Source: Chlorogloeopsis sp038404745 (GTDB taxonomy: Bacteria; Cyanobacteriota; Cyanobacteriia; Cyanobacteriales; Nostocaceae). Taken from it: a stretch of 64,000 nucleotides of DNA. Made by a program: the position numbers and the translations under genes. The notes under the pieces were generated by a model that saw nothing but the letters and a program-made list of their open reading frames with translations, was not told the DNA's origin and searched no databases. Shown in pieces: positions 1 to 8,775 of this stretch (position 1 is its first letter; each line of letters opens with the position of its first letter). The stretch covers positions 1 through 64,000 of the forward strand of contig NZ_JAYKTT020000068.1 of assembly GCF_038404745.2 (NCBI RefSeq), given 5' to 3'.

Positions 1-445
1 CTAGTATCCCCAAAGCGCCATCACTATCTTTACCAGTGAGAACAACCGCGATCGCTCGACTTTGAAAAGTAGCCGCCACTGACGCAAACAGTTTATCAGC
101 TGCCGGACGAACGAAGTTCACTTTTGGTGCATCTGAAAGAGATACAGTGCCATCTAGGTTAATTAGCAGGTGCTTGTTCGGAACAGGCGTGTAAACTGTT
201 CCTGGTTGTAAAAGCTCTCCTGGCTCTGCCTGCTTTACCCGTAAAGCTGTGCGACGGCTGAAGATTTCTGCTAGATAGCTGAGGTAATGAGGAGATGAAT
301 GCTGTACAATCACGATCGCTGCCGGAAAGTCAGCCGGCAATGCAGACAAAATTTTGCTAATGGCTTTTAGCCCACCTTTAGAAGCAGCGATCGCTACTAC
401 GTTGTAAGCAACATTAGGAAAGTGAGAAATAACCCTGTGTCTCAT
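1..445 (-). CDS. CheB-type protein-glutamate methylesterase domain (3' part cut by window edge)
   Basis: Reading the minus strand from ATG at 445 gives 148 codons that run off the left edge. The product matches the CheB methylesterase fold: an N-terminal A-S-K-G-G nucleophile loop (Ser22), His49 in VQHSSPHY, and Asp142 in TGKDSDGALG complete the expected Ser-His-Asp triad. CheB enzymes remove methyl groups from glutamates of chemoreceptors. No receiver domain precedes the catalytic domain, so this is a receiver-less CheB. In cyanobacteria such domains can be free-standing or fused to CheR and histidine-kinase modules, and whatever follows lies outside the window. The usual S-x-G-G loop is intact, so activity is plausible. 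Confidence 0.85.
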   Translation of the reverse strand, partial: MRHRVISHFPNVAYNVVAIAASKGGLKAISKILSALPADFPAAIVIVQHSSPHYLSYLAEIFSRRTALRVKQAEPGELLQPGTVYTPVPNKHLLINLDGTVSLSDAPKVNFVRPAADKLFASVAATFQSRAIAVVLTGKDSDGALGIL

Positions 446-548
446 GTAATATTACTTATTTTTTTTCTGCTTGCTGATGTTTTTGTAAGCGATCACCTCC
501 GCCGCCTCATCGCTACTACAGCGCCTGGATATAGAGAGTGAATAGAAA

Positions 549-612
549 TTGTACGTTACAGTACAATTCTCATTGTATGGAGAAATTTCTCAAATGTGCT
601 TTAGCGTACAAT
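549..612 (+). promoter_or_regulatory. Candidate promoter/operator of the first Crp/Fnr gene, with an NtcA-like box
   Basis: The palindrome TTGTACGTTACAGTACAA (549-566) contains a perfect GTA-N8-TAC match (551-564), the consensus bound by the cyanobacterial Crp-family regulator NtcA. About 40 bp downstream, TTAGCGTACAAT (601-612) ends in a good -10 hexamer (TACAAT). A start near 619 would place the centre of the box near -61, a known class I Crp activation position. Box and -10 are seen directly. Which Crp-family protein binds here, if any, is inference. TTGTACGTTA and TTAGCGTACAA also form an inverted repeat, and the same words occur upstream of the Crp gene at 19596-20312. Confidence 0.4.
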
Positions 613-706
613 GTTTATTTACAAAAGAGTTCGTCTTTCGCCAGAGGGCTGCGCCCAGTGATTTGAGCTATCTGATAGAGATAAGACTGGCTCAAAGAGG
701 CTGTTT

Positions 707-1438
707 ATGTGCGCGTCGCAAAACCCCCATAATTCAATTAAGAATCGGCTGTTGGCTGCCCTACCCCCAGAGGAATACGAACGCCTCGTGCCTTGCATGG
801 AGTTAGTCTCTCTAGATTTCAAAAAAATCCTTTACGCAGCTAACGAACCGATTCAATATGTCTATTTCCTCAACAGTGGCGTCACTTCTCTGCTTACTTT
901 TGTAGAAAGTGGCGATGCAGTAGAAGTAGGTACGGTGGGCAATGAAGGGATGGTGGGTTTGCCTATATTCCTGGAAGCCAGCTCAATTCCCGGTGAGGCT
1001 ATTCAACAAATTCCTGGTGAAGGGATGAGAATGGGGGCGGATGTATTTCAACGTGAAGTGACTCCAGGTAGCCCGCTTTACAAACTGCTGCAACTCTATA
1101 CACAAGCGCTATTTAATCTCATCGCTCAATCTTCTGCTTGCAACCGCCTGCACTCGATTGAACAGCGGTTTTGTCGGTGGATGCTGATGACTCGCGATCG
1201 AGTGGGAGCAGATCAATTTCCTCTCACCCAAGAGTTTCTAGCACAAATGCTGGGGGTGCGTCGCGCGAGTGTGAGTGAAGTTGCCGCTACTGTTGCAAGA
1301 GCAGGGTTCATCAGCTACAAGTATGGCAAGATGACAATTCTTGACACAGAAGGTTTGGAGTCTACCTCCTGTGAGTGTTATGCAATCGTCAAACGAGAGT
1401 TCAAGCGCTTGCTGGGTGGTAATTCAGCTTTTAGCTAG
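707..1438 (+). CDS. Crp/Fnr-family transcriptional regulator (copy 1)
   Basis: The 243-residue protein has a cyclic-nucleotide-binding-like beta-barrel (about residues 15-130), a dimer helix with the conserved CNRLHSIEQRFCRWM region, and a C-terminal winged helix. Its recognition helix region reads LGVRRASVSEVAATV and is followed by the wing segment YKYGKMTILD. The C-terminal C-E-C-Y motif is shared with the two paralogues at 19.6 and 20.9 kb, which places all three in one cyanobacterial subfamily. The ligand is unknown, and the cAMP-binding Arg/Glu signature of true Crp is not evident. ATG at 707 follows an AGAGG Shine-Dalgarno-like stretch. The 3' end overlaps the convergent HEAT-repeat gene by 8 bp. 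Confidence 0.88.
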   Translation: MCASQNPHNSIKNRLLAALPPEEYERLVPCMELVSLDFKKILYAANEPIQYVYFLNSGVTSLLTFVESGDAVEVGTVGNEGMVGLPIFLEASSIPGEAIQQIPGEGMRMGADVFQREVTPGSPLYKLLQLYTQALFNLIAQSSACNRLHSIEQRFCRWMLMTRDRVGADQFPLTQEFLAQMLGVRRASVSEVAATVARAGFISYKYGKMTILDTEGLESTSCECYAIVKREFKRLLGGNSAFS

Positions 1439-2096
1439 ATTGCAAAGCTCTCTTCGCTTCAGACGCAACAGCTTCTACTTCATCATTAGCTAGAGTTTGC
1501 AATACCGAATTCGCTTCTGCTCCTCCCAAACTAGCAAGGGCTTGCACCACTCTATAACGAACTTGCCAATCTGGATTGTTGGCATAGGGAGCCAACAGCG
1601 GAATTGCTTGTGTATTTCCCAATTCTCCAAAGGAGCTAATAGCAGCAGTTTGTACTAACTCATTATCTGAAGAAAGTGCTTGTTTTAATAAATCAAAAGA
1701 GCGCGGATCGCCTAATTCTCCCAAAGCTGCGATGATACTGAATTTGACAATCCATTCACTGCTAGTTTGATAAAGGTTTTGTAAATCTTCAAAAGCTGCA
1801 TCTAGCTTCAGAGCGCCTAAACAGTCTGCGGCTGCGGCTTGCACATCGGGTTCTGGATCGTTGAGCAAGCGATCGCGCAAAACATTCAAAGATAAATCTA
1901 AATTCTGTCCGCCCAATGTATCAAACTGACTCACTGCCGAGTATCGCACACGAGAATTGCTGTCATTAATGGCGTTTTGTATCAATTCAAAGCCAATTGT
2001 TGGTTCAAGTTGACGGATTTGATTTACTGCTCGCAAGCGATCGCCTAAATCCTCAGAACTCAGCAATTGCTTTACAGAATCAGGGGTAACACTCAT
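1431..2096 (-). CDS. nblB: HEAT-repeat protein, NblB-like
   Basis: The 221-residue soluble protein is built almost wholly of HEAT/PBS-lyase-type helical repeats, with recurring D-x-x-x-x-V-R-x-x-A units (for example SNSRVRYSAVSQF, EPDVQAAAADCLGAL, DWQVRYRVVQALASLGG). Length and sequence resemble cyanobacterial NblB, which is related to phycobilin lyase subunits and is needed for phycobilisome breakdown during nutrient starvation. NblB belongs to a larger family with CpcE/F-like lyases, so the exact name is a family-level judgement. The gene is convergent with the Crp/Fnr gene and overlaps its 3' end by 8 bp, so read-through of either could produce antisense RNA. ATG at 2096 follows an AAAAAAGAGAGAT stretch. 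Confidence 0.72.
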   Translation of the reverse strand: MSVTPDSVKQLLSSEDLGDRLRAVNQIRQLEPTIGFELIQNAINDSNSRVRYSAVSQFDTLGGQNLDLSLNVLRDRLLNDPEPDVQAAAADCLGALKLDAAFEDLQNLYQTSSEWIVKFSIIAALGELGDPRSFDLLKQALSSDNELVQTAAISSFGELGNTQAIPLLAPYANNPDWQVRYRVVQALASLGGAEANSVLQTLANDEVEAVASEAKRALQSS

Positions 2097-2238
2097 TTTT
2101 TATCTCTCTTTTTTTAAAATAGTCGTTATGAACTGCGTATTCAAGAGCACGCGGGGAGATGGAAGGGGACAACAAAGCACCAAGGGCAGAGGAGCACAGG
2201 AGCAGAGGAGAATAACCAACTACTAACCACTCACTACT

Positions 2239-2352
2239 GTACGGGAGGCAGCGCGCCCTTGCGGGTTAAGCGCGTTGTAGCGACTGCCGTGCGGGTTTCA
2301 TGAATTATTTTTCGGTTAAAACCGATAATTTCTCTTTTAAACCCGCTCCTAC
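2239..2352. repeat. Dispersed two-module repeat, copy A
   Basis: Module 1 (about 2239-2294) runs from GTACGGGAGGCAGCGCGCCC to GCGACTGCCGTGC. Module 2 (about 2295-2348) is a palindrome bounded by GGGTTT and AAACCC with an inner TCGGTTAAAACCGA. Related copies lie at 9219-9335, 9372-9485 and 10367-10480, all between genes. No coding capacity is seen. It is flanked by the short words CTAACCACT typical of low-complexity cyanobacterial spacers. Confidence 0.75.
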
Positions 2353-2376
2353 TAACCACTAACTACTAACCAATGA

Positions 2377-2841
2377 CTAATCTTGGCTTGCTGCCATTGC
2401 CCGAATAATGTCACCACGGGTGAGAATACCAATAACTTGGCCCTCGCTGTCAAGTACCGGTAAGCGGTGAACTTTGCGATCGCTAATGATTTTTGCAGCT
2501 TCTTTTAGAGGTTTATCGGGGGAAATAGTAATTGGGTTTTTACTCATCACTTCCCCTACAGTTTGCCCCAGAGCTTTGTGTAAATCACGTTCGTAAGTGG
2601 CAGGATTCTTTAAATAGATGACACTATCAAGAAACATAATGTAAGCCGGAGGAGTGACACCAGTTTCTTGCCACATCAAGTCTGTCTCTGAGATAATACC
2701 TACTAGTTTTCTGGCATCATCTACAACAGGTAGCCCACTAATGCGTCGTTCTGCCAAAATTTGGATGGCTTCTTGAAGAGGAGTTTCTGGGCGAACAACG
2801 ATTGGATCGCGGCTCATCACGTCAGCAACGGTTCTAGGCAT
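2377..2841 (-). CDS. CBS-domain pair protein
   Basis: The 154-residue protein consists of two CBS domains (about residues 1-65 and 90-150). Each opens with a typical V-x-x-V-M-S-x-x-P-I phrase (VADVMSRDPIVV and VGEVMSKNPITI) and ends with V-G-I-I/L-T/S-x-x-D. Such Bateman modules bind adenosine nucleotides and usually regulate a partner. As a stand-alone pair this could act like the CBSX or CDCP1-type proteins of cyanobacteria and plants, but no partner is encoded next door. The insert at about residues 60-88 (ETGVTPPAYIMFLDS) is common in cyanobacterial members. ATG at 2841 is the only sensible start. Confidence 0.9.
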   Translation of the reverse strand: MPRTVADVMSRDPIVVRPETPLQEAIQILAERRISGLPVVDDARKLVGIISETDLMWQETGVTPPAYIMFLDSVIYLKNPATYERDLHKALGQTVGEVMSKNPITISPDKPLKEAAKIISDRKVHRLPVLDSEGQVIGILTRGDIIRAMAASQD

Positions 2842-3053
2842 GGGCTTTGGTGATACCTTTTATCAATGACTCTGGGTTTATTGTAGAAAATCGCAGGTCT
2901 TAACTTGATGGAGTGAAATAGATTGTTACTTATGTAGCTTTGGGTAAAACCTAGTAAAACTCAATTCACTAGTCATGCGATCGCACTAACTTAACTAATC
3001 AAGAATGCTCGTTAGTTTTGGTTGGTGTTGTTGTTAGATTAGTAAAATATTGA

Positions 3054-3227
3054 ATGAATAATTATTTTTTAAATCAGTACAATAAAGTAAAAACAAGTAT
3101 AAAAGACTTTCTGCTGAAAGAGATTGAACAAGCTCTAGAATTCCTTGGAGTAGAAGCGCTTAATTTTATCCAATTTCTTAGGGCTAAGTATTTAAAAGTG
3201 AAAGATATAAATAAGTATACTGAGTGA
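3054..3227 (+). CDS. Possible small protein, 57 residues, unrecognised
   Basis: ATG at 3054 opens a 57-codon frame ending at TGA 3225-3227. The product is basic and helical in character, with MNNYFLNQYNKVKTS at the start and a LLKEIEQALEFLGVEAL amphipathic stretch. There is no convincing ribosome binding site and the base composition is AT-rich. It sits in the 600-bp gap between the CBS gene and the aldolase gene, where I see nothing else well supported. I do not recognise the family, and chance is a real alternative. Confidence 0.25.
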   Translation: MNNYFLNQYNKVKTSIKDFLLKEIEQALEFLGVEALNFIQFLRAKYLKVKDINKYTE

Positions 3228-3441
3228 ATCTTCCTTGAAAAAAAATGGTTAAAACCAAAGGAGGCTCTAACTCCAGGCTACAAATTTTTGCAGCAAGTGT
3301 TGTTAATTTCTGTTTCTACTTCGCTGACGAAGTGGTACATAACCAATTCTTCAATTATTTTAAAAGTGATTGTAATTTCAATTTAAGTATACTAAGCAAA
3401 AATATCTTTAAATTTTTAACTCATGATCTGAAATTCTCATT

Positions 3442-4218
3442 ATGCAAGCTATATCTCTTAATAAGCCAAATCTGCCTGAACCTCCCACCTTTGCCTCACC
3501 AGAAGAAGAACGCCTGCATCGCAAGCAGCGACTGGCAGCAGCATTTAGGCTCTTTTCTCGCTTTGGATTTAACGAAGGTGTGGCAGGACATATTACCGCT
3601 CGTGATCCAGAATACCCTGATTGCTTTTGGGTTAACTCCTTTGGAATGCACTTTAGTTTAATTCGGGTGAGTGATTTAATTTTGGTGAATCATCAAGGTG
3701 ACGTGATTGAAGGCGATCGCCCAATTAACCAAGCAGCTTTTGCCATTCACTCTCAAGTGCATATGGCTCGCCCTGATGTTGTAGCAGCAGCTCATGCTCA
3801 CTCCCTTTACGGTAAAAGCTGGTCTAGTCTTAGTCGCCTACTTGATCCTCTCACCCAAGATGCTTGTTCTTTTTATGAAAACCACGCCCTATTTGATGAT
3901 TATACAGGCGTGGTTCTGCAACCAGAAGAAGGCAGACGTATTGCTAAAGCTCTAGGTGCTCATAAAGCCATTATTCTTAAAAATCACGGCTTGCTCACTG
4001 TCGGTCATTCGGTTGATGAAGCTGCATGGTGGTTTATCACAATGGAGCGCAGCTGTCAAGCTCAATTACTGGCAGAGGCTGCTGGTAAGCCTATTCCAAT
4101 CAAACACGAATATGCTAGTTTGGCACACAGCCAAGTCGGTTCGCACTACATGGGATGGTTTAGTTTTCAACCACTGTATGAGATGATTGTGCGTCAAGAA
4201 CCCGACTTGTTGGAGTAA
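3442..4218 (+). CDS. Class II aldolase/adducin-family protein
   Basis: The 258-residue protein matches the aldolase II/adducin head fold. It shows the G-V-A-G-H-I-T-x-R-x-P segment (about residues 46-56), the zinc-binding pair in AAAHAHS (about residues 116-122), and the third histidine in LKNHGLLTVG (about residues 180-189). The usual acidic catalytic or metal residue also lies in the central region. Enzymes of this fold cleave or epimerise phosphorylated sugars, but many cyanobacterial members are annotated only by fold and the substrate cannot be read from sequence. It is transcribed alone. ATG at 3442 avoids a longer overlapping frame that begins at 3245. Confidence 0.88.
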   Translation: MQAISLNKPNLPEPPTFASPEEERLHRKQRLAAAFRLFSRFGFNEGVAGHITARDPEYPDCFWVNSFGMHFSLIRVSDLILVNHQGDVIEGDRPINQAAFAIHSQVHMARPDVVAAAHAHSLYGKSWSSLSRLLDPLTQDACSFYENHALFDDYTGVVLQPEEGRRIAKALGAHKAIILKNHGLLTVGHSVDEAAWWFITMERSCQAQLLAEAAGKPIPIKHEYASLAHSQVGSHYMGWFSFQPLYEMIVRQEPDLLE

Positions 4219-4294
4219 TATCGTTTATCTTTTCAGAAATAAGGCAGAAGGCAGTAGACGCGGTAGATGCAAAGCGGCTACTTGCACCAAGTCG

Positions 4295-4312
4295 CTACGC
4301 ACAAAAGCGTAG
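4295..4312. repeat. Short interspersed palindrome CTACGC-N6-GCGTAG
   Basis: CTACGC, six bases, then GCGTAG form a small hairpin in the spacer between the aldolase and esterase genes. The same arms with a six-base loop recur at 49247-49264, again followed by GTAGGTA and preceded by a purine-rich GGCAGA spacer. This is a common type of cyanobacterial interspersed repeat. No function is evident. Confidence 0.5.
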
Positions 4313-4442
4313 GTACGGCGTATCCGTAGGTAGGCAGGAGGCAGAAGATAAGGTTGTTTGTTCCATTTGTAGCGGGTGGTACGCCCCCAGTCGGACACTA
4401 TATAATAAGCTCTAAATATAGCCCGCGAAGCGGGCTTAGTTC

Positions 4443-5471
4443 TTATAGAGTTTGGGTGATATTGACTGTTTTGATTTGCGCTGGAACACTTTTACTACTC
4501 GAAAGCTGTACATTCAAATCTTTTAGTTTCACCCAAGGTTTGGGTACGTACTCAATATCAAGTGCGGAAAGTGCGGTTTCTGCTATGACATTATGCACGA
4601 GTGTCGTCGGATGTACGCCGTCCCAAAATAAATAATTGTCTGGGTTGGGACACACACTAAAATTACCTTGTACTACATCCTGCAAGCTGCCTACTAAACA
4701 GGCATCAGTAACATTGGTTAAATTTAAGCCAAATTCACTGGGGGCAGCCTGCACTCTATTAAATAGAGACTCAATATCTAGCGGAATAATTTTAATGCCA
4801 GGAATTATACTCAGTTTCTGTAAAGCTTCCGCCAATGCTTGGTTATGTTTTTTGGTTAAAGCTGTTAGCAGGCTGGCATTTTCTGTTCTTGATGTAAAAG
4901 GAATCTTGCCCAAATCAGGCAAGTTAGGCACAATTATATTTTTGGCACCTGCCACGGCAAGTAGTGCGATCGCTGCTGATATGTTAGCAACTGGTTGTTT
5001 CACATCAGTGACGTTACCAAACAAATAATCATTCCCACCTGCCCATACGATATAAAGTGCGTTTGGATCGGCTTGTTGAGCTTCTGTAAACAAGTTTACT
5101 TGCGCTAATGCTCCTGGAAATAGTTCTTTAGGGTCAAATAAGGTATTAAACAGACCAGAACCAGCACCACCAAATGCATAATTAATACCATCAGACGGAG
5201 TAGAATTCTGCAAATTGGTGAATAAAACTGGCTTTAGTCCCAACCGTTCTCCAAGATATTCTACCCACACTTTTCCATTGGAAAAGCGTCCTTCAAAGTA
5301 AGGTGGACTTGGCGGTGCTTGAAACTTTGTAGCGTTGTAGAGATTACCTGCATCAGAAAGACTATCGCCAAATATATAAATTTTTTCAGGATCTGTATTT
5401 GCAGCTGCAGTCTTCAGTGGCGACAGCAAAGACAAAACAAACAACCCTGCCGCTAACAGTTTTATTTTCAT
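4443..5471 (-). CDS. Secreted SGNH/GDSL-family esterase or lipase
   Basis: I start the gene at the ATG at 5471, not at the upstream 5510. The 5471 start gives a clean signal peptide (MKIKLLAAGLFVLSLLSPL, cleavage near TAAA) and has CAGGGA upstream. The mature protein begins with block I FGDSLSDAGN (catalytic Ser). Block III is GGNDYLFG and block V is DGVHPT (catalytic Asp and His). This matches the GDSL subgroup that includes ChoE and thermolabile-haemolysin-like acyl hydrolases. It is probably exported and hydrolyses lipid or polysaccharide esters, but the substrate is unknown. The length (about 342 residues) is normal for the group. It is monocistronic. Confidence 0.9.
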   Translation of the reverse strand: MKIKLLAAGLFVLSLLSPLKTAAANTDPEKIYIFGDSLSDAGNLYNATKFQAPPSPPYFEGRFSNGKVWVEYLGERLGLKPVLFTNLQNSTPSDGINYAFGGAGSGLFNTLFDPKELFPGALAQVNLFTEAQQADPNALYIVWAGGNDYLFGNVTDVKQPVANISAAIALLAVAGAKNIIVPNLPDLGKIPFTSRTENASLLTALTKKHNQALAEALQKLSIIPGIKIIPLDIESLFNRVQAAPSEFGLNLTNVTDACLVGSLQDVVQGNFSVCPNPDNYLFWDGVHPTTLVHNVIAETALSALDIEYVPKPWVKLKDLNVQLSSSKSVPAQIKTVNITQTL

Positions 5472-5730
5472 GTAAATTAGTCCCTGCTTGTTAGTTGTTA
5501 GAAAAGACAAGTGCTGCGCAGGCGATTATACTTAAGTATTTTTGATATCAAAATAAGCTTGGCAACTTTACTATTGCGTAAATAAACACAAATTAACTCT
5601 GTATTTTCTTATATAAAAGAGAGTAAAGTTCCAGAGAAAATTTATCTTGATTGATTTTTTATAATTAGGCAGTTTTTTATAAAGAAACGATAAAGGTGTT
5701 CCTATTTATATAAGCTTGGGAATGGCTGAT

Positions 5731-7146
5731 CTACTGGGATTGTGGTTGAGAAGTTGGTTGTGGCGATCGCTGTAATTTCAAAGCGTCAGTAGCCGACATA
5801 CCCTCACCTTGAGTGCCAAAATACCATAGCGCCGCAGCAGCTTCAGCACGAGTTACTGGCTTTTTCGGTTGAAAAAGTGTTGTATAGCCAAATACCCGTC
5901 GAATATTTGATTGTTCGCCATTCTGGAAGTCAGCCAGCACAGCTCGTAACGCTCTGGGGTCAATTTTACCGACATCTTGAAAGCCCCAAGTTTGTTTTAC
6001 CGCATCTAAGTTAGCAGCTGGCAATGCTTGGCGAGTGTCTAGAGGCACTTTCCACAAAATCAACTGTTCTCGTGTTAAAGGTGCATCAGGACGAAACAAA
6101 ACTTGGGTAGAATCACCAGATAAAGGACTGGGAATCAAACCAGCTTCTGCCAATCCTTGAATAGCTGAAAAATCGCGATCTGTTGATGGCACATCACTAA
6201 AGGCTGCTTGAGCACTCTCCGATGCTAAACGAATCTGTTTAGACGGATTATTGGGATGCATGGCATTATTAGCAGCTACTAGCCAACGAGCATATTCGCG
6301 GTGGGTAATGGCTTGATTTGGTTCAAACTGGTTGGTTGTGTTGTTGGAGTTGCTTTTGGTAGCATTGGATTCTACAGACAAAACACCCAAGGCTGCCAAA
6401 TCTTGAATGTATTTCCGCAATTCTTGTGGCACCTTATTCAGGTCACTAAATTCCTGCGGACTTGTTCCAGATGCGCCTATAGTGTTATTTGTGGTGTTAG
6501 GTGTGCTAACTGGCTGTGAGACTGAGTTGTTTGATTGCACGGGCCCTACAAACTGCGAGTCACTCGGCTGAGGAACTATGTTATTAGTACTTTGCTCCGT
6601 TTGTGCTGTGGTTGTAGTATTTGATTGATACTCAATTAGTAATTCAGTGGCTGTTTGTGGTTGGTTAGGTGCTGCGCTAGTCACAGGTTTAGGCGCAATA
6701 GTTACTTTAAGCTGTAAATCATTGTGCCGTACTTCAAAAGAGCCTCCCTGTTCATCAGTTGGCTGTTGCACAATTTGCCAGTTGTTTGTCTGAAACTGGT
6801 TGCGGTAGTAGCTAGCGATGAAATTAGTCGGATCTGAGCTTAACCAACGTGTTGATACTCGGTTTTCTGGATCGCTACTAGGAATAACTTCCTGTAATTG
6901 GGCGTTGGGATAAAGGGGGATTTCTTTGGGAAAATCAGTTGGTAACTGTACTACTGAATTATTTTGTTGAGTTTGGCGATCGCCTGTTTGGTTGCCACCA
7001 AAAATTACAGGATTGTCTTTCAACCTTGAGTCTGCCGCCAAAGACTGTTCTAGATTCTTGGCGATTTGACTGTTGGAACAGGCTGTTAAAGAGGTGAGTA
7101 AAACTGCCAAGCTGATCGAGACAGCCAAAGGGTTTGAGTGCAGCAC
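5731..7146 (-). CDS. SLH-domain lipoprotein
   Basis: The 471-residue protein starts with a lipoprotein signal peptide, with lipobox L-T-A-C near residue 23. An N-terminal domain (about 60-170) has a conserved PLYPNAQLQE phrase. A Gln/Asn/Ser/Thr-rich linker follows (about 175-230). Three S-layer-homology-like units sit at about 232-300, 310-370 and 385-445, seen as ITHREYARWL, LTREQLILW and VTRAEAAAALW. In cyanobacteria SLH modules bind peptidoglycan-linked polymers, so this should tether the outer envelope to the wall. The short Pro/Ser/Gln tail (SPQPTSQPQSQ) is low complexity. It is transcribed divergently from sasA, with 400 bp between them. Confidence 0.85.
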   Translation of the reverse strand: MLHSNPLAVSISLAVLLTSLTACSNSQIAKNLEQSLAADSRLKDNPVIFGGNQTGDRQTQQNNSVVQLPTDFPKEIPLYPNAQLQEVIPSSDPENRVSTRWLSSDPTNFIASYYRNQFQTNNWQIVQQPTDEQGGSFEVRHNDLQLKVTIAPKPVTSAAPNQPQTATELLIEYQSNTTTTAQTEQSTNNIVPQPSDSQFVGPVQSNNSVSQPVSTPNTTNNTIGASGTSPQEFSDLNKVPQELRKYIQDLAALGVLSVESNATKSNSNNTTNQFEPNQAITHREYARWLVAANNAMHPNNPSKQIRLASESAQAAFSDVPSTDRDFSAIQGLAEAGLIPSPLSGDSTQVLFRPDAPLTREQLILWKVPLDTRQALPAANLDAVKQTWGFQDVGKIDPRALRAVLADFQNGEQSNIRRVFGYTTLFQPKKPVTRAEAAAALWYFGTQGEGMSATDALKLQRSPQPTSQPQSQ

Positions 7147-7559
7147 GGTAAATCACAAATTGAGTGTCGATTCCTACCCTAGCGCATCCAGGCAACTAAA
7201 GGCAGTCACTATTAACTTCATAAGTGATCAAGTTTAATTGATCTATTACTGTACCACCTGAGTTATATTCGGTATAAAAACTTTCATCTGCTCTTGACGA
7301 AAGATTGCAATCGGCGTGAAGATTGCGACTGAGATTTCGGTCGTAAAGGGTTTGCCAGAAATAGAAATTCGCTAAAAGGGTAGGCAAAGCTCAAAAAGTT
7401 ATATCTCTGCTCAAAAACCTGTATGGGATAGGCGTATGAAAAATCTAAAATAGATATTAAATTGAAAACAACAAAGATCATTGCTATCGACAAACGCCAG
7501 TTCAATTTACTTTCATCCCAAGCGTCGTCGGTTTGTTACCAGTGCTAAAACACGATTAC
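7147..7559. other. Divergent promoter region between the SLH lipoprotein and sasA
   Basis: This 413-bp spacer must hold both promoters. Overlapping small frames on the minus strand (for example 7196-7387 and 7284-7505) have poor composition and no ribosome sites, so I treat it as non-coding. No repeat or strong hairpin was recognised. Confidence 0.4.
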
Positions 7560-8750
7560 ATGCAAGCTTCCCAGGATCAGCCTATTTATTCTGAGGCTCC
7601 ACTGCAGTTGTTACTGTTTGTCGATGGGCGACCAAAGTCACGGCAACAAGTGCAGCGAATTCGTGCTTACTTAAAAGAATTAGAGGCTGACTATAAGTTT
7701 GAACTTCAAATTATTGATGTCGGGCAACAACCCTATCTGGCGGAACATTTTAAACTGGTAGCAACACCAGCTTTAATCAAAATTCACCCAGAACCCAGAC
7801 ACACTCTAGCTGGTAGTAATATAGTCGCTCAACTAAAAAGTTGGTGGCCGCGTTGGCAAGCCGCAGTAGATGCTTACGTAAAATTACAGAATGGATTGCA
7901 GGACAATTTAGAGGATAATGGGCGTACCCCATCATCACCTAAATCCTCTATTCGTTCAGTTGCTGTTTCTGCTGAACTAATTAGATTATCTGATGAAATT
8001 TTTCGCTTGAAACAGGAAAAAGAGCAACTAGAAGAGCAACTACAGTTTAAAGACCGGGTAATAGCAATGTTAGCCCACGATTTACGTAATCCTTTAACTG
8101 CGATTGCGATCGCCATAGATACTCTACAATCTAACTACAATCAAGAAAAAGGCAAATTTGATCGACTAACACCAACTATGGCAGCCCACTTGTTTAAACA
8201 AGGGCGCAACCAAACTCGGCTGATTGACCGTATGATTACTGATCTTTTACAAGTAGGTCGTAACAACGAAAGAGAATTTCCCATTCAACCGCAAAAAACA
8301 GATCTCGGTCAACTCTGTTTTGAAATGATTGAGGAATTACGCGATCGCTACACCATCAAATCTTTAAAGATTGAAAAAGATATTCCTAAAGATTTACCTT
8401 GTGTTTATGCCGATCCAGAACGTATCCGCCAAGTTTTAATGAATCTGCTGGATAACGCGATTAAGTATACGCCTAATGGTGGTACTATTAGTGTGGCAGG
8501 ACTGCATCGCACTACGCAAAAAGTTCAGTTCAGTATTGGCGATTCAGGCCCCGGCATTCCCGAAGAAAATCGCGATCGCATTTTTGAAAATCATTTCCGT
8601 TTAGAACGAGATGAAGCTCAAGAAGGTTACGGAATAGGCTTGTGTTTATGCCAACGTATTGTCCGCGCCCATTATGGTCAAATCTGGGTAGATACTGCCC
8701 CTAATGGTGGAGCATGGTTTCACTTTACGTTACCAGTGTATCCAAGCTAA
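7560..8750 (+). CDS. sasA: Circadian output histidine kinase SasA
   Basis: An N-terminal KaiB-like thioredoxin fold (PLQLLLFVDGRP onward, with VATPALIKI) is followed by a coiled linker and a HisKA-HATPase core. Numbering from a TTG 27 bp upstream, the H box AHDLRNPLTA carries His182, the N box LLDNAIKYTPNGG carries Asn308, G1 is GDSGPGIP and G2 is GYGIGLCL. This is the SasA architecture: KaiC binding through the KaiB-like domain stimulates autophosphorylation, and phosphate goes to RpaA to drive clock-controlled transcription. I prefer ATG at 7560 because the upstream frame begins with TTG at 7533. The kai genes and rpaA are not in the window. Confidence 0.95.
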   Translation: MQASQDQPIYSEAPLQLLLFVDGRPKSRQQVQRIRAYLKELEADYKFELQIIDVGQQPYLAEHFKLVATPALIKIHPEPRHTLAGSNIVAQLKSWWPRWQAAVDAYVKLQNGLQDNLEDNGRTPSSPKSSIRSVAVSAELIRLSDEIFRLKQEKEQLEEQLQFKDRVIAMLAHDLRNPLTAIAIAIDTLQSNYNQEKGKFDRLTPTMAAHLFKQGRNQTRLIDRMITDLLQVGRNNEREFPIQPQKTDLGQLCFEMIEELRDRYTIKSLKIEKDIPKDLPCVYADPERIRQVLMNLLDNAIKYTPNGGTISVAGLHRTTQKVQFSIGDSGPGIPEENRDRIFENHFRLERDEAQEGYGIGLCLCQRIVRAHYGQIWVDTAPNGGAWFHFTLPVYPS

Positions 8751-8775
8751 ATAATAGAACATAGACTGTAAAAAT

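Noticed and set aside
3245..3661. 138-codon plus-strand frame
   Set aside because: It overlaps the aldolase start, its N-terminal half is AT-rich filler, and it has no family resemblance.
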